64,000 nt of DNA from Pelagomonas calceolata (lineage: Eukaryota; Sar; Pelagophyceae; Pelagomonadales; Pelagomonadaceae): positions 1,550,001-1,614,000 of the forward strand of contig CAKKNE010000003.1 of the NCBI GenBank assembly GCA_918797485.1, given 5' to 3'. The notes under the pieces are model-generated. The model ran no database searches, was not told the origin of the DNA, and was given only the letters and a program-made list of their open reading frames with translations. How positions within the stretch are numbered: the stretch's first letter is position 1; every line of letters starts with the position of its first letter. The position numbers and the translations under genes are program-made. Below, in pieces: positions 54,625 to 63,433 of the stretch.

Positions 54625-55962
54625 ATGGGCAGCTCGAAGGAGTACCACGACCGCCGCGGCGTGAGCGTGCCGCTCTGGCTTGTGCTCTGCATTTTAGGGG
54701 GCGGCGCTTTGGTGCTGTTCATGCCCACGGGCCCCGCGACGCATAGCGTGGTACAACCGAAGGAGCCGTCGAACCTGGAAGCGCTGCGGGCGGAATTAGA
54801 TAGGGAGATCGCATCGTTAGGTAAAACGGAGTCCGTCATGGACACGAGCAAGGCCGCCGCCGCTTCCACTCTACTCGCTGCTTTACCGAAGAAGAAGTAC
54901 AAGAAGACGAAAGCAGAAAAATTGGAGGACGAGCCCTGGAAATCGCAATTGGAGCCGCTCTGGGGTCTGAAACATAATCCTTCGGCGGATGTGGTCATGG
55001 CGCTGGGCTTCGGCTACTCGCAGCGCGAGTTCGCGAGATTTGTTTCGACGCTGCGGAGAACCGAATACAAAGGTGATATTGTCTTAGCGGCGGGCCCTCC
55101 CGAGAAGTTCAAGAGAGGTGTGGTCGAGTACCTGCGGGGCGAAGGCGTATTAGCCTACCAGTTCTCCTACGAGTGCGTCAAGGCGAAGAAAGGTCGGAGG
55201 CTCCTCATGACGCCGGCGGGCTGTATCTTGACGAACTGGTACAAGGATGGCGATAAACGATCACCGAGACCTTTAGCTATCTCCAGATACGAGATGTACC
55301 GGACCTGGTTGTCGTATTACGAACCGACGTCGTGGGGCATCGTGTTTGATTTCCGAGATACGTTCTTCCAGCGCGACCCCTTTACACTCGTAGATAGATC
55401 CGCCAAGGCCCCGAATTTGCACTTGTTCGCTGAAAATAGACAAGTCAAAAGAGTGGGCAACTGCATCTTCAACAGTGGGTGGTTGAGATGTTGGGGCAAA
55501 GAAACGCCTAAAAAATTCGCGAACAATAGCGTCGTGTGTTCCGGAAGTACGATGGGCTCCGTGCCCGCGCTCAAGAGATATACGGAGCGCATGGTCCAAG
55601 AAATGGACAAGATGAAGTGCCACGCCACTCCGGCGCGCACCGAGTCCGACCAGGGCTACCACAACTACTTGTATGATACGGGCGAGCTCGCGAAGCTGCC
55701 AGGGGTCCGCGTGACGCACCACGAGCAGGGCCACGGCATCGTGAACACCATCGGCGCGATGAACGGCTTCCGGGTCCCGAAGCACATGAAGGGCCCGCTC
55801 GACACGCACTGGAAGATCAAGGACAAGGACGGCTGGATCTTGGACTATAACGGCGAGCGGAGCGCGGTGGTGCACCAGTGGGACCGGTTCCACTCCGAGT
55901 GCGTGCGCCACATCGACCGGCTCGCGGACGACTACATGCGGAAGAAGCTGGCGGCGGCCTAA
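54625..55962 (+). CDS. Type II membrane protein, probable glycosyltransferase
   Basis: A 445-residue protein from ATG 54625: a short cytoplasmic N terminus, one signal-anchor helix ('LWLVLCILGGGALVLFM'), a stem, then a lumenal domain. 'VVMALGFGYSQREFARFVSTLRRTEYKGDIVLAAG' and 'GIVFDFRDTFFQRDPF' (acidic residues where GT-A enzymes carry DxD), 'NSGWLRCWG', 'ESDQGYHNYLY' and 'HHEQGHGIVNTIG' are conserved-looking blocks of a family seen in stramenopiles. It is likely a Golgi enzyme; donor and acceptor are unknown. Confidence 0.75.
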   Translation: MGSSKEYHDRRGVSVPLWLVLCILGGGALVLFMPTGPATHSVVQPKEPSNLEALRAELDREIASLGKTESVMDTSKAAAASTLLAALPKKKYKKTKAEKLEDEPWKSQLEPLWGLKHNPSADVVMALGFGYSQREFARFVSTLRRTEYKGDIVLAAGPPEKFKRGVVEYLRGEGVLAYQFSYECVKAKKGRRLLMTPAGCILTNWYKDGDKRSPRPLAISRYEMYRTWLSYYEPTSWGIVFDFRDTFFQRDPFTLVDRSAKAPNLHLFAENRQVKRVGNCIFNSGWLRCWGKETPKKFANNSVVCSGSTMGSVPALKRYTERMVQEMDKMKCHATPARTESDQGYHNYLYDTGELAKLPGVRVTHHEQGHGIVNTIGAMNGFRVPKHMKGPLDTHWKIKDKDGWILDYNGERSAVVHQWDRFHSECVRHIDRLADDYMRKKLAAA

Positions 55963-56320
55963 GTTAGTCTGTGTGGTCCTATCTTTCCTTGTTGCGACGG
56001 CGTGCCTGGCATACGGCCCTAGAATACGGCCCCATTTACCTGTCCGCGACGGCGTGCCGTGAGGCTGAGGCTGAGGCTAGTTACGTCGCAGGGTTCCCCG
56101 TACCCCTCCCGCTCCCCCCGGGCCCACCCGTCCGGCTGGACTAGGACGCAAGGGCTGAGTCCGTGAGGCTAGTATGTATGCGACACGCTAGGTTCGGCCC
56201 GCGCAGATTTTCAGGGGCCATACCGCTGCTGCTGCTGGGAGCCATCAATTCAGAGATAGGAATTGAATTCCTTTCGTGATTTACTGCTGCGACAGCGCGC
56301 GCCGTTTGCCGCGAGAGGAC
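55963..56320. other. Intergenic region with short repeats
   Basis: 358 bp. GCGACGGCGTGCC occurs twice (about 55995-56007 and 56048-56060), followed by a (GAGGCT)3-4 run near 56062-56080. Nothing else is recognised. Confidence 0.55.
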
Positions 56321-58159
56321 ATGGCATCTCTCACCGACAGCATGGATGCCTTGACGACGGCAGCGCCGCCATTCGTGTGCGGTATTACAAGAGAGATGCC
56401 GGAGAAGCCAGTAGAGTTGATAGACTGCGGCCATTTGTTCGACCAGGACGCGCTGCGGCGCTGGCGCGCGGCCGGCAAAACGCGCTGCCCGGAATGCAGC
56501 GGTGCGCTGAACTCGCGGCCGTCCTCCGTGGTCGCCAGTTCGCTGCGCGCGTACCGCGCGCGCTCCCGCCGCGATGCCGCTGTTGAGCGGGACGACGTCG
56601 TCGTGGCGAAGGGCCGGCCGCTCGGGAGGGGCTCTCACGGGGTCGTGAAGAAGGCCACTTGGCGCAGTCAACCGGTCGCAGTGAAACAGGTGCCTCTAGA
56701 TGATGATGAAGCCGCGGTAGCCATGCAGCGGGAACTCAAAGCGCTTCGAGCGCTACGGCATCCCAATGTAGTTGCGCTGCTAGGAGCACTCACGGACGAC
56801 GACGAGGGCCTGCTCTGGGCTATATTAGAGTTCGCCCCCCACGGATCGCTGCACCGCATGCTGCACCGGTCGTCGGAGAGCGACATGCGGGCGTGCTTCG
56901 GCGACGCCAAGGCGTTACCGGGGCTCGGCGACGCCTTTTGGGGCATAGCTGTGGATGTTTGCGCCGCGCTGGCGTTCCTGCACCGCCGCAGCGTCATCCA
57001 CGGCGACGTCAAGGCCGCGAACGTATTGCTGGGCAACGGGGGCGTCGCCAAGATCTCGGACTTTGGATTAGCGCGAGTGGTCGGCACTGCGGGATTTACT
57101 CGTACGTCGTCGTCGCACGGAGGAACTGCTGGTTATATGGCACCGGAGCTCGGAGAAGCGGGAGCTTTGGACCGCGACGGCGCATCGGCTGACGTCTTCG
57201 CCGTGGCGGTTCTCCTCGCCGAAGTCCTCACGGGCGATGAACCGTTCGCGGACGCAAGAAATGACGTGGCGATCGCGCTGCGCGTCCGCGACGGCGAGCG
57301 GCCGGCCCTGCCGAAGTCGACGCCGGCGCGGCTGCGCGAGGCGCTGATGAGGTGCTGGGACTCGAATTCGGCCGCGCGGCCCGACGCGAAGGATTTACTA
57401 CTGGACGTGCTGGACCTGCGCCTCGACAACGAGGCGTCGACGGTGCAAGACGACGGCATCGAGGTCGTGAGGGTCACTACGACCACTGGCTGCAAGCAGC
57501 TGTCCTCCGTGCTCGCCGAGCAAGGGCTGAGGGACGTCATACCCATCGTGCGGGAAAACGAGGTCGACATCGAGGCCGCAAGACTCATGGACAACGACGA
57601 CTGGCAGGAGATCGGATTGGACGAGCGGGCCGCGCGAAACGTGGTCGCGTCTCTCGGAACGGATTCGATCCGGCTGAAAGTGCATGCCCAGGGCGAACTC
57701 GTCGAGCTGACAGTGACGACGTCCGAGACGGTCGACACGCTGCTCCAGCGGCTGGAGAGCGAGTACGGGTGCGACGTCGAGCGGCCGTGGTTGTTCCATA
57801 ATTCCAGGGCGCTCCTGGACGGCCGGTCGCTGTTCGACCAGAGGATACGAAATGACGTGAGTCTGGAGCTCCGGCGCAGGCGAACGCCGCCCCTGGGTGT
57901 GCCATTTACGCTCTTTGTCAAGTACCTAGGTACAGGTAGAACGCTCGATCTCACGGTGGAGTCGTGCTTTACGCTGAAGGCGCTCATTCACTTAGCGCTC
58001 GAATCGATGGACCCACCGCGACCGGTGGAGGACGACTGGCGATTCCGCATCAAATACTTTGGACAGTATTTGTTCGCCAGTGAGACGACCCTGGAGCGGG
58101 TCGACGTTGGCAAGGAGGACACCCTGTTTTTGGAGCCGCGAATGGTTGGGGGGTCATGA
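56321..58159 (+). CDS. U-box / TKL-like kinase / SAM / double ubiquitin-like protein
   Basis: A 612-residue protein from ATG 56321. Residues 17-80 are a U-box/RING-like domain ('FVCGITREMPEKPVELIDCGHLFDQDALRRW...CPEC'). A protein kinase spans about 95-365: glycine loop GRGSHGVV, Lys122, HGDVKAAN (HGD instead of HRD, Asp229), DFG at 247-249, 'GGTAGYMAPE'. It looks tyrosine-kinase-like, near IRAK/plant receptor cytoplasmic kinases. A SAM-like domain ('LSSVLAEQGL...DDWQEIGLDERAARNVVASL') lies at 390-445. Two ubiquitin-like domains close it (about 450-520 and 529-606). Kinase plus U-box suggests coupled phosphorylation and ubiquitin ligation. Confidence 0.9.
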   Translation: MASLTDSMDALTTAAPPFVCGITREMPEKPVELIDCGHLFDQDALRRWRAAGKTRCPECSGALNSRPSSVVASSLRAYRARSRRDAAVERDDVVVAKGRPLGRGSHGVVKKATWRSQPVAVKQVPLDDDEAAVAMQRELKALRALRHPNVVALLGALTDDDEGLLWAILEFAPHGSLHRMLHRSSESDMRACFGDAKALPGLGDAFWGIAVDVCAALAFLHRRSVIHGDVKAANVLLGNGGVAKISDFGLARVVGTAGFTRTSSSHGGTAGYMAPELGEAGALDRDGASADVFAVAVLLAEVLTGDEPFADARNDVAIALRVRDGERPALPKSTPARLREALMRCWDSNSAARPDAKDLLLDVLDLRLDNEASTVQDDGIEVVRVTTTTGCKQLSSVLAEQGLRDVIPIVRENEVDIEAARLMDNDDWQEIGLDERAARNVVASLGTDSIRLKVHAQGELVELTVTTSETVDTLLQRLESEYGCDVERPWLFHNSRALLDGRSLFDQRIRNDVSLELRRRRTPPLGVPFTLFVKYLGTGRTLDLTVESCFTLKALIHLALESMDPPRPVEDDWRFRIKYFGQYLFASETTLERVDVGKEDTLFLEPRMVGGS

Positions 58160-58186
58160 TTGTGGATGTATTAAGTAGCTTGTGTA

Positions 58187-58810
58187 TTATTCGACTCGCG
58201 GCGATGGCGTCTCGCGGGCGCGGAGCGCGGCTCGCGCGTCTCGCAGATCGTCCTCAATCCCCATTGTGGTCGGGTGCGCGCCACCGAGCACTTGCCGCGC
58301 GATCCGTCCCGCATCCTCGAGCGTCGTCACGGCCTCGCAGAGATCGTCGAGCGTGGCGCTGGGGTCTTTGTAGAGCACCAGCGCGTAGATCCACCTCGAC
58401 CTGAGCGCATTTTCATGCGAATCCCCGAGGACACGTCGCGCCACGGGCATCGTTCTTCGGAGCAAAGACTTGGCTTCTTCGAAGCGCGATAGACATTGTA
58501 ACGACGCCGCGCAGTTGTTGGCAGCCACGAGGGCTTTCTCATGTTCCTCGCCATTGAGCTTCGCATGTCCGAAGTATACGTCTCGTAGCATGCTGTAGGC
58601 CTCTTCAAGCCGTCCCAGCGCTCCATACGTGTTCGCAAGATTGGTCTGTGCGATGAGAATGCTGCTTTCTGGTCTGCCAAGGCGCCGCAGCATAGACAAC
58701 TCGGCCTCTTTCACGGTCAACGCTTCCTCGTGGTGTTTTGCCGCGGATAATCCGTTCCCAAGTACGGAAATCGCCAATGGCCGCCACACATCCGCCTCCG
58801 GCCGGCCCAT
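58187..58810 (-). CDS. TPR protein, kinesin-light-chain type, probably a 3' fragment
   Basis: 207 residues of TPR_12/kinesin-light-chain units ('ALTVKEAELSMLRRLGRPESSILIAQTNLANTYGALGRLEEAY', 'ALVAANNCAASLQCLSRFEEAKSLLRRT', then a closing 'LGGAHPTTMGIEDDLRDARAALRAR'). The repeats start mid-unit at an ATG and directly adjoin, on the same strand, the truncated SGNH hydrolase, so this is more likely the back half of a longer gene than a complete one. Its stop lies 27 bp from the convergent kinase gene. Confidence 0.7.
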   Translation of the reverse strand: MGRPEADVWRPLAISVLGNGLSAAKHHEEALTVKEAELSMLRRLGRPESSILIAQTNLANTYGALGRLEEAYSMLRDVYFGHAKLNGEEHEKALVAANNCAASLQCLSRFEEAKSLLRRTMPVARRVLGDSHENALRSRWIYALVLYKDPSATLDDLCEAVTTLEDAGRIARQVLGGAHPTTMGIEDDLRDARAALRARETPSPRVE

Positions 58811-59547
58811 GTTAGCTTATCCCTTAGCAAAATAATCACGACGTCCGCGCCGTCGTCCGCGAAAGTCGCATACTCCGCTTCGTCGACGTACGGCTTCCCA
58901 ACACCGGTCTCGCCGCGTTTCAGCGACGCGCCGGAGACGCCGTAGTTCGCGACGCGCCACGCGTCGCCGAGCTCGTCGCGCTGCATGAGCAGCGGGTAAT
59001 TTAAGTCGTCCGCGCCTTTCGTTATGCTGTCGCCGAGGCACGCGACGACGACGTCCGCGGCCGCCGCGCGCCTCCGTCTCAAGTGGAAAGGGGCCTCCCA
59101 ATGGAATTCATCACCTCTGCGTACAAATTCTTGGCCTGCGCCGCCAAAGGGCCAATTTTGCCTCGTCGCCTGCCGCGAGGCGTGGCGCCGGTGATGAGGT
59201 CGCGGTCGACCGTCGCCCTCGGGGGAAGGGCCGGAAGGCGTAGCATCCGGCCCCGGCCCCGGTGATGATGTCAACGGCACCTTCACGATGCCGTCGATGC
59301 GCCCCCACCCGGGCGGGGACCCGGCCCGCCGCCACCGCCGCCGGTCGGAGGCAGCTTGCGATAACGCCGAAGCGCGGGCGTCGTAACTGGCGGCAAAGTT
59401 GTCGTCTATGTGCAACGCCGCCTTATGCGCCTTCTCGAGCCAGAACTGCTCGTCAGCGTCTTCATTCCACTGAGGGTCGTCCTCGTCGAATTTTGCGGGC
59501 CGGCCTTGCGCAACGACCGCGCCTATCATAAGCAGGACGAGACGCAT
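58717..59547 (-). CDS. SGNH-hydrolase-like protein, truncated by the TPR fragment
   Basis: A 276-residue frame with a signal peptide (MRLVLLMIGAVVAQG) and the first SGNH block 'VVACLGDSITKGADDLNYPLLMQ', then 'WRVANYGVSGASLK' (Gly block). At 'DVVIILL', where the family continues to GTND, the sequence switches at about 58833 into the TPR fragment read out of frame. The Asn and Asp-x-x-His blocks are therefore absent, so it should be inactive as an esterase/lipase. It may be a pseudogene left by rearrangement. Confidence 0.65.
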   Translation of the reverse strand: MRLVLLMIGAVVAQGRPAKFDEDDPQWNEDADEQFWLEKAHKAALHIDDNFAASYDARASALSQAASDRRRWRRAGSPPGWGRIDGIVKVPLTSSPGPGPDATPSGPSPEGDGRPRPHHRRHASRQATRQNWPFGGAGQEFVRRGDEFHWEAPFHLRRRRAAAADVVVACLGDSITKGADDLNYPLLMQRDELGDAWRVANYGVSGASLKRGETGVGKPYVDEAEYATFADDGADVVIILLRDKLTWAGRRRMCGGHWRFPYLGTDYPRQNTTRKR

Positions 59548-59858
59548 CTTGCAAGCTGCAGTGCAAGGTGTTTCCTACAGAGTTTTCGATTTTTGAGATG
59601 ACTCAGCTGTAACCGAGCTGTTCTCGTGTAGCCATTGTCTCTGTTTGAGCCGCCCGTGAGAGCGTGAACGCGCGTCCGAGCGGTCTCGCGGCCAGCATTC
59701 GCAGAGTTGTTGACAAGCCCGGTTTTGCCGGCTTGCTAGTGTGTTACGGCCCGGATGGGATCCTAACGCGCGGGAGCCCTGAAGCCGCGCCCCGGACGGC
59801 ACAAATACCGAGTCATATTTATATAGTTACACAGGGGGAGAAGGGAAGAGAGGATGAC
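59548..59858. other. Intergenic region
   Basis: 311 bp between the SGNH frame and the LNR protein stop; nothing recognised. Confidence 0.5.
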
Positions 59859-62800
59859 CTAGACGCCCTCGGGATCCTCGATACCCGGCGCCTCGTAGCC
59901 GCCACGCATCGGGTTCGCCACGTGGTCCTCGAAGGACGGCGGCGCGTTAGATACACCGGGCGTCTCCGGCTGCGACCAGGCCGTGCCGCCGAAGGGACTG
60001 TCGAACGCCGACGGCGTCCCGGGCAGCGGCGCGAAGGCCGTCCGCAGGTTCTGGAAGCCGCCGCGGCGCTTCGTCCAGAAGACGTACAATAAAGCGAGGC
60101 CGACGGCCGCCGACGCGAGGCAGGCGACGACGATCAAGGCCGTCGCGGCCGACGACGATGTCCCTGAGTCGTCGTCATCATCATGCTTGGACGAGGGCGC
60201 CACCGGCTGAGCATCATCAGTAGACGGCTCCCTACCCCCAGACTTGGGAGTGACATCATCACTACCACTACCGCCGCACTTGGAAATGACGTCCGTGACT
60301 AGAGATCTTTGCGAGTCAGTGAGCTCGTAGTTTGTATCTAGTAAACAGTCCCACCTTCTTACCGACGGAATCGGCAGGCCACCACAACCCTCTCGGTCGA
60401 CGTAGGCGCACTGCTCCTCCCGAGAGAAGTCCAGCACGCCAAATTGCGCGACCACGGCCGTGCGACAAGCATCAGCATACGCTCCGAGGTAGGCGCAGTC
60501 GATCTGATCCAGGGCGTCGCAGGCCTCGTGCGCCTCCCGCACCACCGACCGGAAGTCGTCGAAATCAGCACAATGAGGAATGGACAATTCATCAGTAGCA
60601 CAGTCGCAGAAGCCCGCGTCGCCGTCATAATAGACTAGAGTCGCTAGCCGCTTCACCAGTTCGTCCTCGCTTTCTTTCCCTTCGGATTCATCGGGCACGG
60701 CCGCCGCCAGGATGGTCATGCACTCCTTGGCCTTCGTATCTTTTTGTTGTAGAGTACTTTCCGTCGCAGCCAACTCCTGCGCGCACTCCTCGAATTGGTC
60801 CAATTCCTTCCAGTCGTAGGTCCCGAGACACAACGCAGGACGACTTTGCCACAAGTCCGGCTCGAAGGGGTCGTCGGCAGCCCGCATCGGCACCGCCTGG
60901 TCGAGGCACGTCATGACGCTCGACGCGGCCTGCCAGCCCTCGAAGTTCTCGTTCACGCTGCACTGTTTATTTCCCGTGCACCGCGTCGGGAGCTTGTCGT
61001 CACCTAACTCGTCATACGCGTAGTAGTAAGTTGTTTGATCATCACCACCGTTCCAAAAGGCGTCGTCGCCCTGGTCGGTCCAGTCGTCCTGGGCCGCTTG
61101 TAACGTACTACAGCCGGCGTCGCACGTGTTCGTAGAGGAACCGGAACCAACAAGCTCGATGCCGCAGGTCTCCGGCGCCGCGCCGGAATTCAAAGCTCTG
61201 ATACTCATATCGGGCATCTGCTCGATGGCCTGCCACGTGACCTCTTCCCGCCATTCTCCACTCGTAGTGGTGATAGAGTAGCAGCCCGGCGCCAGGCAGT
61301 GGTTGTACTCCTTGTAGGCCCCGTCTTGTAACGTATCCGTCGCGAGGACGTTGCCATCCTTCACTACGGAAATGTCGGCGCCGTTCCAGCCGTCGCCCCA
61401 GGAGTCGGTCAGGCGTAATACCAACAGAGCTTGGTTCGCGGGACAGGTGAACTTTGCGGTAGGGGGTGGTGTCACTTTGCCTTCGAGGCCGCACTGTTGC
61501 TTGGCCAATCCTCCAGTGGGGCACTGCGCACCACCCACCGCGAAGGCGCAGTCCGCCTCGTGGGCGCCACTAAAAATAACACCTCCTTCAGTCGGGTCGC
61601 CGAGGGCCCACGCGGGCTTCGCGTTGGCCCCCGACGGTGTAAATTTGAACGCGTAACAACCTTCAGCCAGACAAAGGTCGTCCTCGCCCTGGAAGCCTCC
61701 TAACAATGTACCGGATGTGATTTCTTTGTCGTCCTTGTCCGAGATCGTGTATTGCGCGCCAGACCAGCCGTCGCCCTCGTCGTCATAAAGCTCGAGCTCG
61801 TACGGTAGTTTACCGTCCTCGCAGCCCGTGATTTGCGTGGACGCACACGTCGCCGGGCAGTAGTCGCCGCCAACACTGAAGTCGCACTGGGCGGGGGCGC
61901 CTCCGGTAGCTACCGGGCCGACGCCCTTGGCACCTAACGTCCAAGAAACTTCTTCAGCCCACCAGCCCCAGGCTAAGGTTACCGAATAACATCCGGGATC
62001 CCGGATACAAACGTCATCGACGCCGAAGTGTCCAGCACTTAGGGTACCTGTTTGAATCTGCTCGCCTCGGTGGCCATTGATGTCGTGCTTGTGGACCGAA
62101 TAATCTACGAAACCCCAGCCGTTGAAGCCCGCGTCGAACAATTCCATGACGTAGGCGTGGTCGTGGCAGCCCGTGTCCCTCGCGGCGCACTGGTTCGGGC
62201 AGTACGCCGATTCCCCAATAGAAAAGGAGCACACCGCCGGCGATATACCGGAAGAGACCTGCTGCAACCTCCCAGCTGAATCCGCGGCCTCGACCACCCA
62301 ACTACCTTGCCCCTCGAACTTGGCATCCGAATGCGCTTCAAACACGTAGCAGCCGTCCGCTAAACAGACGTCGACCGGGTCTTCATTCATTGCCGCTCCT
62401 GGCGCTACGGTGCCCGTCGTGACCTCGGAGTAAGAACCCGCGATGACCGAGTACAGAGCGTAGTCCCATGTAGTGTCGTGGGGGTTCGCTACACTTATCG
62501 ACCCCTTCTGCCTGACCCCACAACCCTGCGCTTGCGGATCCCGGCAATTGTACGGCGAGTTACACTCACCTTCGCACGTCGCCTTGCAGCAGTCGCCGCC
62601 GTCCCAATTACACGCCGCGGTATTGTAGCACCCGTCCCGGTCGCATCTCCCATCTCCGACCCACGCCGGGTGCGGGACGTCACAACTGGTGGAGGAGCAC
62701 TCCTTCGGGACCGCGGCGGGCGCGGGCGTGCCGTCCGTGTCAACGGCCTGGGCGCACGACGCCCAGACGCTACATAATAGAGTTGCGGAATGAGATGCAG

Positions 62801-63185
62801 GATCTATATGAGGACAGAAGTCCCGGCTCTTCATGAACGTTACTATTTGTTCGCATCCCCAGTCCTCGGCGTCGTCCGGTAAATCAATATCGTCGTCGTT
62901 CTCCTCCGTGACTAGTGACAGGATGCAGGGCGCGCAGCCACTGCTTGACAGGTCGGCCTCGCACTGGCCGAACGCCGTCAGGCACGCCGCGTCGTAGTCG
63001 ACGGTCTGGTCGAGGCGGCGCGTCGCCGCCTCGCGCGCGCCGAGGAGCCAGTTCGGCGCCGTGGCCGTCGCGGCGGTCGTCTCGGGCGCGCCGCGCGGCT
63101 TGGCTGCGGCTAGCGCAGACTCGGCTTTGGCCAGCCAATCGGCCCCGACGAGCGCCGGAAGCGCCAGTAGCGCTACGCGCCACAT
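59859..63185 (-). CDS. Large type I surface protein with LNR and repeated 'DGWNGA...CLxxGCY' domains
   Basis: A 1108-residue protein: signal peptide (MWRVALLALPALVGA), a Cys-rich N-terminal region, a Notch/LNR-like module ('CDRDGCYNTAACNWDGGDCC', near 180-200) that binds Ca2+, then at least four copies of a beta-domain whose signature is 'GDGWNGA..I' about 40 residues before 'LCLAxGCY' and a Trp-rich strand ('EEVSWTL', 'EEVTWQA'). A second Cys-rich region, an acidic/Ser linker, one membrane helix ('ALIVVACLASAAVGLALLYVFW') and a short Pro-rich tail follow. It is probably a cell-surface adhesion or scaffold protein; the function is not known. Confidence 0.85.
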   Translation of the reverse strand: MWRVALLALPALVGADWLAKAESALAAAKPRGAPETTAATATAPNWLLGAREAATRRLDQTVDYDAACLTAFGQCEADLSSSGCAPCILSLVTEENDDDIDLPDDAEDWGCEQIVTFMKSRDFCPHIDPASHSATLLCSVWASCAQAVDTDGTPAPAAVPKECSSTSCDVPHPAWVGDGRCDRDGCYNTAACNWDGGDCCKATCEGECNSPYNCRDPQAQGCGVRQKGSISVANPHDTTWDYALYSVIAGSYSEVTTGTVAPGAAMNEDPVDVCLADGCYVFEAHSDAKFEGQGSWVVEAADSAGRLQQVSSGISPAVCSFSIGESAYCPNQCAARDTGCHDHAYVMELFDAGFNGWGFVDYSVHKHDINGHRGEQIQTGTLSAGHFGVDDVCIRDPGCYSVTLAWGWWAEEVSWTLGAKGVGPVATGGAPAQCDFSVGGDYCPATCASTQITGCEDGKLPYELELYDDEGDGWSGAQYTISDKDDKEITSGTLLGGFQGEDDLCLAEGCYAFKFTPSGANAKPAWALGDPTEGGVIFSGAHEADCAFAVGGAQCPTGGLAKQQCGLEGKVTPPPTAKFTCPANQALLVLRLTDSWGDGWNGADISVVKDGNVLATDTLQDGAYKEYNHCLAPGCYSITTTSGEWREEVTWQAIEQMPDMSIRALNSGAAPETCGIELVGSGSSTNTCDAGCSTLQAAQDDWTDQGDDAFWNGGDDQTTYYYAYDELGDDKLPTRCTGNKQCSVNENFEGWQAASSVMTCLDQAVPMRAADDPFEPDLWQSRPALCLGTYDWKELDQFEECAQELAATESTLQQKDTKAKECMTILAAAVPDESEGKESEDELVKRLATLVYYDGDAGFCDCATDELSIPHCADFDDFRSVVREAHEACDALDQIDCAYLGAYADACRTAVVAQFGVLDFSREEQCAYVDREGCGGLPIPSVRRWDCLLDTNYELTDSQRSLVTDVISKCGGSGSDDVTPKSGGREPSTDDAQPVAPSSKHDDDDDSGTSSSAATALIVVACLASAAVGLALLYVFWTKRRGGFQNLRTAFAPLPGTPSAFDSPFGGTAWSQPETPGVSNAPPSFEDHVANPMRGGYEAPGIEDPEGV

Positions 63186-63433
63186 CGTGGCAAGCGACAG
63201 CGAGCTCCTATACTCTGTGGACGACGAGCGTGGCCAGCTGCCTCGCAGGCCGAAGGCAGAGCCTGTGACCTAGCTGGCTAGTGTCTTTACAGCAGCTAGC
63301 TCGATTATTTTTGAGTTGGACTCGACGCGACGAATTGCGCGCTTCCCTGCGGCCGCGGGGGCGAGGTCTTGATATAGTCTGAATACTGAGTCCCCGGCGG
63401 CGTCGCTCGCGCTGGGGTTTGGAGATTTATCAA
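63186..63433. other. Divergent promoter region
   Basis: 248 bp between the surface protein and the gene at the window end. TAGCTGGCTAGTGTC-like sequence near 63270-63285; nothing else recognised. Confidence 0.45.
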
